Source of the DNA: Gammaproteobacteria bacterium
GTDB lineage: Bacteria; Pseudomonadota; Gammaproteobacteria; DAOWEP01
NCBI GenBank assembly: GCA_030638455.1
Contig: DAOWEP010000196.1
Span: forward strand, 1-9,772
DNA length: 9,772 nt
Direction of reading: 5' to 3'
In this document: positions 6,876-9,772 of the stretch, in pieces
Position numbering within the stretch: the first letter of the stretch is position 1
Layout of the letters: every line of letters starts with the position of its first letter
Program-made: the position numbers and the translations under genes
Notes under the pieces: model-generated
The model's input: only the letters and a program-made list of their open reading frames with translations
Database searches by the model: none
What the model was told of the DNA's origin: nothing

Positions 6876-8312
6876 CTACTGAACCAACAGTGTTGCTCCA
6901 CCACTTGATGCATTACCTTCTGCATCAGACGCTGTAACCGATAATTCTAACGTAGTAATTTTGGCTTCCGTTTTCAGAAATGTTTTTGTATCTTTTGTTG
7001 CGATGCTTATCTTCGCTCCGTCTATTGTTTCTGCCGCCGGGACACCTACAACCGCGTTAACCGAGGGATTAGGGTCACAAATATCCGTAGCCCGGACCTG
7101 GGTCTTTACTTTCCCCTTCTGAGCGATGCTGGTTACTGGTTCGCCAGTAACAATATCAACAAAAGCCGCGGTTACTGTGGGGGCTGTGGTATCTTTGACC
7201 GTTACACCGGTTGAGGGAACACTAGGCGTGCCATCAGAAAATATTACCGCGGCTTCTACAACATGATTACCGACTGATAGAAACGGAGTAATCGAAAGGC
7301 CATCCCCCGAAAAAATACCGTCTACTGTCCAGGTAATTGATGCAACTGATTCCGAGTTTGGCGTATCGGTCAATGCATTTAAGGTTACATTCGAACCTCC
7401 ATGCGTCGCGCATTCTTGTGTTTTCCCACTGGGTATTTCAATTCTAGCTGCAGCTACAGGTTCAGTTGGATTAGTACCTTCGAGATGAAGCTGGTACTGG
7501 ACACCACCAAAGCCTGATGGGTCACCTAGAGGCACTGTTGCAAAGTAGTCCAGTGTATAATCCGAAAATTGACTGCAATTCACCTCACTACAAACAATTG
7601 TGGCCAGACCGTCACCAGCTCCAGAACCCCAGCTACCACCACCCATGGGTATATTGGGAATACCGTTCCAGGTAACGCCCCATCCGCTGAAGTCCAGCAG
7701 CCTGGTAAAGCCCCCGTCACCATTTACATCAGGATTAACAACCGTTATGGATGTGCCCGTAATGTAATGCATACCTGTGTTACCGAAAAAATTCCAGGGC
7801 TCATCAACACCTGGGACCTCTGTGGTAGTAGTGACAAAGGCTAGCGCGGTATCAGTAGTACCATCAAAGTTGCCAGTAGTTTCATAATCTGCGTTTAGGT
7901 ATAGTGGTGCGCCCACATCAGTAAATCCTATCTGTACGAAATTGGTGCCGGTATAGTTGTTCGCAGCACCATAGGGCGGGGAAGTATGGGAACCAGTGAC
8001 GGGCTGAAGTGTACCCACAAGAACTCCGTCATGCATGGTAATTGGAGTTCTTTCGAAACTCGTGATACGACCATCACCATTGGTATCCATGCCGAACCAA
8101 GATCCAGCGCCTGTAGTTGACCAGGAAGAACCCACTTTTGCACCATATGAGCAGTTATCAGGTGGCGTACCTACATTCAGAACACAAGAAATCACACCGG
8201 GATCAAACGTTAGTATTGTACCAGTGCCAAGGTTAGCTTGTGCACCCATGCTCACGGTTCCTAGGATTGTTGATATAGCGGCCGTCAAGATTATTGTTTT
8301 TGTGTGCTCCAT
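6876..8312 (-). CDS. exported modular protein with EF-hand-type Ca2+ loop and Ig-like C-terminal domains
   Basis: A 478-residue protein of unknown function. Residues 1-26 are a Sec signal peptide, with cleavage likely after AQA. The main domain (about 27-285) is rich in Gly, Thr and aromatic residues. It holds a canonical EF-hand/dockerin-type calcium loop, DTNGDGRITSFE (76-87), with acidic or amide ligands at loop positions 1, 3, 5 and 12. A second, degenerate loop lies at DVNGDGGF (195-202). The C-terminus carries two Ig/PKD/HYR-like beta modules (about 289-375 and 376-478), with ITWTVDG, SVGNHVVEAAV and TVKDTTAPTVTA. All six mature cysteines can pair (43/54, 241/246, 301/412), which fits export. 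I see no PEP-CTERM, LPXTG or autotransporter anchor. The start is firm: AGGAG (8323-8319) lies 6 bases before the ATG. It has no same-strand neighbour and is likely monocistronic. It could be an adhesin, a surface-layer component or a carbohydrate-binding protein, but the sequence does not decide. Confidence 0.85.
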   Translation of the reverse strand: MEHTKTIILTAAISTILGTVSMGAQANLGTGTILTFDPGVISCVLNVGTPPDNCSYGAKVGSSWSTTGAGSWFGMDTNGDGRITSFERTPITMHDGVLVGTLQPVTGSHTSPPYGAANNYTGTNFVQIGFTDVGAPLYLNADYETTGNFDGTTDTALAFVTTTTEVPGVDEPWNFFGNTGMHYITGTSITVVNPDVNGDGGFTRLLDFSGWGVTWNGIPNIPMGGGSWGSGAGDGLATIVCSEVNCSQFSDYTLDYFATVPLGDPSGFGGVQYQLHLEGTNPTEPVAAARIEIPSGKTQECATHGGSNVTLNALTDTPNSESVASITWTVDGIFSGDGLSITPFLSVGNHVVEAAVIFSDGTPSVPSTGVTVKDTTAPTVTAAFVDIVTGEPVTSIAQKGKVKTQVRATDICDPNPSVNAVVGVPAAETIDGAKISIATKDTKTFLKTEAKITTLELSVTASDAEGNASSGGATLLVQ

Positions 8313-8318
8313 GTCCCT

Positions 8319-8323
8319 CTCCT
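8319..8323 (-). promoter_or_regulatory. Shine-Dalgarno of the exported protein
   Basis: On the - strand AGGAG, inside a longer purine run (AAAAAGGAGAGGGAC), lies 6 bases before the ATG at 8312. It is one of the strongest ribosome-binding sites in the window and suggests efficient translation. Confidence 0.8.
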
Positions 8324-8332
8324 TTTTAATTT

Positions 8333-8345
8333 ATCATTTAATGAT
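8333..8345. repeat. 13-bp palindrome upstream of the exported-protein gene
   Basis: ATCATT-T-AATGAT is a perfect 6-bp-arm inverted repeat centred 27 bases before the start codon of the exported-protein gene. The position fits an operator or a 5'-UTR element. It is AT-rich and occurs once, so chance cannot be excluded. Confidence 0.3.
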
Positions 8346-8590
8346 TACGTGATGAGATTACCACAAAATATCCATAAATTCTGTAGGAATTGTTCTATTA
8401 ATTAGGCGTATTAGGAAACGCTTATAAAGCTTCTTCATGGGATTGATGACAGTCAATACTGAAAAAACTGGACGTCCGCTTCCAGTACAAGCGGAAGTTA
8501 AGCTGAAAACCATGAATGACCACTCATGGCTAACTCCAGACTATTACCACTTCAACACCGCATCAAAAACACTGAATGATTCAAGTCACC
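8346..8590. other. non-coding or gene-remnant stretch with inverted repeats
   Basis: About 245 bases between the exported-protein gene and the insertion sequence. Left part: AT-rich, presumably holding the exported-protein promoter, with no convincing hexamer pair. Right part: several short inverted repeats. TCCGCTT (8475-8481) pairs with AAGCGGA (8489-8495). The overlapping alternative pairs ACTGGA (8467-8472) with TCCAGT (8481-8486). CCATGA (8510-8515) pairs with TCATGG (8524-8529), and TGAAT (8573-8577) with ATTCA (8579-8583). A + frame opens at ATG 8437 or 8446 (MTVNTEKTGRPLPVQAEVKL...) and runs into the insertion sequence, ending at 8628. It has no clear Shine-Dalgarno and no match I recognise. 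It may be the 5' end of a gene cut by the insertion, or a chance frame. Confidence 0.4.
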
Positions 8591-8611
8591 GGCGATCTCA
8601 ACCGGTCGACG

Positions 8612-8647
8612 CAACACTCTATCATTAGAAGAAAAGATGGAGTGTTG
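8612..8647 (+). promoter_or_regulatory. hairpin covering the transposase ribosome-binding site
   Basis: CAACACTC (8612-8619) is the perfect reverse complement of GAGTGTTG (8640-8647). Adding a T-G wobble and ATC/GAT gives a 12-bp stem, 8612-8623 with 8636-8647, around a 12-base loop. The right arm contains GGAG (8639-8642), the Shine-Dalgarno lying 8 bases before the transposase ATG. A transcript entering from outside the element would fold and hide this site. One started inside the left arm or the loop would not. IS10, IS50 and IS200 are known to limit transposase translation from external transcription in this way; the application here is inferred. Confidence 0.6.
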
Positions 8648-8650
8648 TAT

Positions 8651-9772
8651 ATGGTATATAGAACCAGAATAAAATACACGGCTGAACAGAAAGCTGAAAT
8701 ATGGGGTCGCTGGCAGCAAGGCGAATCTCTAAACTCAATTGGCCGATTATTCGACAGGCCTTCCTCTTCAATTTTCAATATGTTGGCACCAACGGGTGGT
8801 ATTCGTCCATCAGTACGTAAACGATCAAGGTTGGCACTTACGCTTGCAGAGCGTGAAGAGATATCAAGAGGCATTGTGAGCAATCGATCCCTGCGTACTA
8901 TAGCGGCTCAACTGGGCCTCTCACCCTCAACCATTAGCCGTGAAATCAAACGCAATGGTGGTTATGATCACTATCGAGCTACACAAGCAGATCAAGCCGC
9001 CTGGGATCGCAGTCATCGTCCAAAGCGCTGTAAACTGGCCTGTTATCCACAGTTAAGAAGAATCGTAGCCACAAAACTCAGACGAATTTGGTCACCGGAG
9101 CAAATAGCGGGTTGGCTGAAAAGAGAATACCCAGGAGAAGAACGCAAACACGTGTCACACGAAACCATCTATCGGAGTCTCTTTATTCAAGCCCGGGGTG
9201 TATTGAAAAAGGAGCTACAACAGTACCTTAGAAGCCAACGTGCAATACGTCGATCTAAACATGCAAGTTTGAAAAGGGATGGGCTTGGAGGAATCAGGAA
9301 TGCAGTCTCCATTCGTGAGAGACCAGCCTCAGTGGAGGATCGTGCTGTTCCGGGTCATTGGGAAGGTGATCTCATTGCCGGATCGAGAAATAGTTACATC
9401 GCGACTCTAGTTGAACGTCATTCACGTTACGTCATGCTGGTTAAAGTTACTAATAAAGATACAGAAAGTGTCGTGTCTGCACTCATCAAACAATCAAAGA
9501 AACTACCGACTGAGCTTTACAAATCATTAACATGGGATCGTGGCAAAGAAATGGCTGATCATCAACGTTTTACATTGGCAACCGACATCAAGGTATACTT
9601 TTGTGATCCGAGAAGCCCGTGGCAGCGTGGCTCCAATGAGAATACCAACCGTTTACTTAGACAATATTTTCCAAAAGGGACTGACTTAGCGGTACACTCT
9701 CAAGCAAAACTCAATGCAGTGGCTCGTCAGTTAAACGAACGTCCTCGGAAGACGTTGGAATTTGAAACCCCA
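8651..9772 (+). CDS. IS30-family transposase (3' end outside window)
   Basis: The frame runs 374 codons from ATG 8651 to the edge without a stop. The family is about 383 residues, so only the last ten or so are missing. Order of parts: N-terminal helix-turn-helix (about 9-45, YTAEQKAEIWGRWQQGESLN); second helix-turn-helix typical of IS30 (about 63-104, LTLAEREEISRGI...SPSTISREIKRNGG); middle region with IWSPEQIAGWLKREYP and HETIYRSLF; catalytic domain with DDE residues D240 (HWEGDLI), D296 (TWDRGKE) and E330 (GSNENTNRLLRQYFPKGTDL). Thirty-three residues separate the second D from E, as the family requires. No frameshift or internal stop is seen, so the enzyme looks functional. It binds the terminal inverted repeats and cuts and rejoins the element. 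GGAG at 8639-8642 supports the start but lies within a hairpin. Confidence 0.95.
   Translation, partial: MVYRTRIKYTAEQKAEIWGRWQQGESLNSIGRLFDRPSSSIFNMLAPTGGIRPSVRKRSRLALTLAEREEISRGIVSNRSLRTIAAQLGLSPSTISREIKRNGGYDHYRATQADQAAWDRSHRPKRCKLACYPQLRRIVATKLRRIWSPEQIAGWLKREYPGEERKHVSHETIYRSLFIQARGVLKKELQQYLRSQRAIRRSKHASLKRDGLGGIRNAVSIRERPASVEDRAVPGHWEGDLIAGSRNSYIATLVERHSRYVMLVKVTNKDTESVVSALIKQSKKLPTELYKSLTWDRGKEMADHQRFTLATDIKVYFCDPRSPWQRGSNENTNRLLRQYFPKGTDLAVHSQAKLNAVARQLNERPRKTLEFETP

Larger units (their letters stand above)
8591..9772 (+). mobile_element. IS30-family insertion sequence, left end and most of the element (right end outside)
   Basis: The transposase fixes the family. The left boundary is placed near 8591 because GGCGATCTCAACCGGTCGAC followed by GCAACA resembles the IS30 terminus as I recall it (a segment like TTCAATTGGTCAACGCAACA), and because about 60 bases then lead to the transposase start, as in IS30. 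The edge could be off by several bases. The right inverted repeat and the 2-3 bp target duplication lie beyond the window, so neither could be compared. Confidence 0.75.

Noticed and set aside
8581..8883. 100-codon minus-strand frame over the start of the insertion sequence
   Set aside because: It overlaps the transposase helix-turn-helix region antisense to it, has no motif I recognise and has no Shine-Dalgarno I could support.
1..9772. CRISPR arrays, tRNA or rRNA genes, riboswitches, toxin-antitoxin or defence cassettes
   Set aside because: I saw no regularly spaced direct repeats, no tRNA cloverleaf or rRNA sequence, and no recognisable defence or toxin-antitoxin proteins in any frame.

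Overview
The window reads as a chromosomal segment of a gammaproteobacterium of moderate GC content. This rests on the guaB-guaA operon, on tadA lying beside an inverted mltF (a neighbourhood known from Escherichia coli and Pseudomonas), and on a Legionella-like single-chain iron-sulfur L-serine dehydratase. No single feature fixes the genus.

Left part (1-2372, + strand): the 3' end of guaB (IMP dehydrogenase), then complete guaA (GMP synthase) after an 8-base gap. Together they carry IMP to XMP to GMP. After about 100 non-coding bases comes tadA, the tRNA adenosine-34 deaminase.

Middle (2378-5130, - strand): a membrane diguanylate cyclase (two membrane segments, HAMP, GGEEI active site, RxxD inhibitory site) ends 5 bases from the end of tadA. 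It lies downstream of mltF, a lipoprotein lytic transglycosylase with a solute-binding-like domain. The two probably share a transcript. A 156-base AT-rich region separates mltF from the divergent sdaA (5287-6663, +), a 458-residue L-serine ammonia-lyase that ends in a cysteine.

Right part (6664-9772): a short intergenic stretch with one possible 51-residue ORF. Next is a 478-residue exported protein on the - strand, with one canonical EF-hand-type calcium loop and Ig-like C-terminal modules. About 240 bases with several short inverted repeats and no convincing gene follow. Last is the left end and nearly complete transposase of an IS30-family insertion sequence, which runs off the window.

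Most of the window is housekeeping sequence and I see no clear new multi-gene system. The points most worth checking are a hairpin that would bury the ribosome-binding site of the IS30 transposase, the diguanylate cyclase placed between tadA and mltF, the exported modular protein, and a possible gene remnant cut by the insertion sequence.
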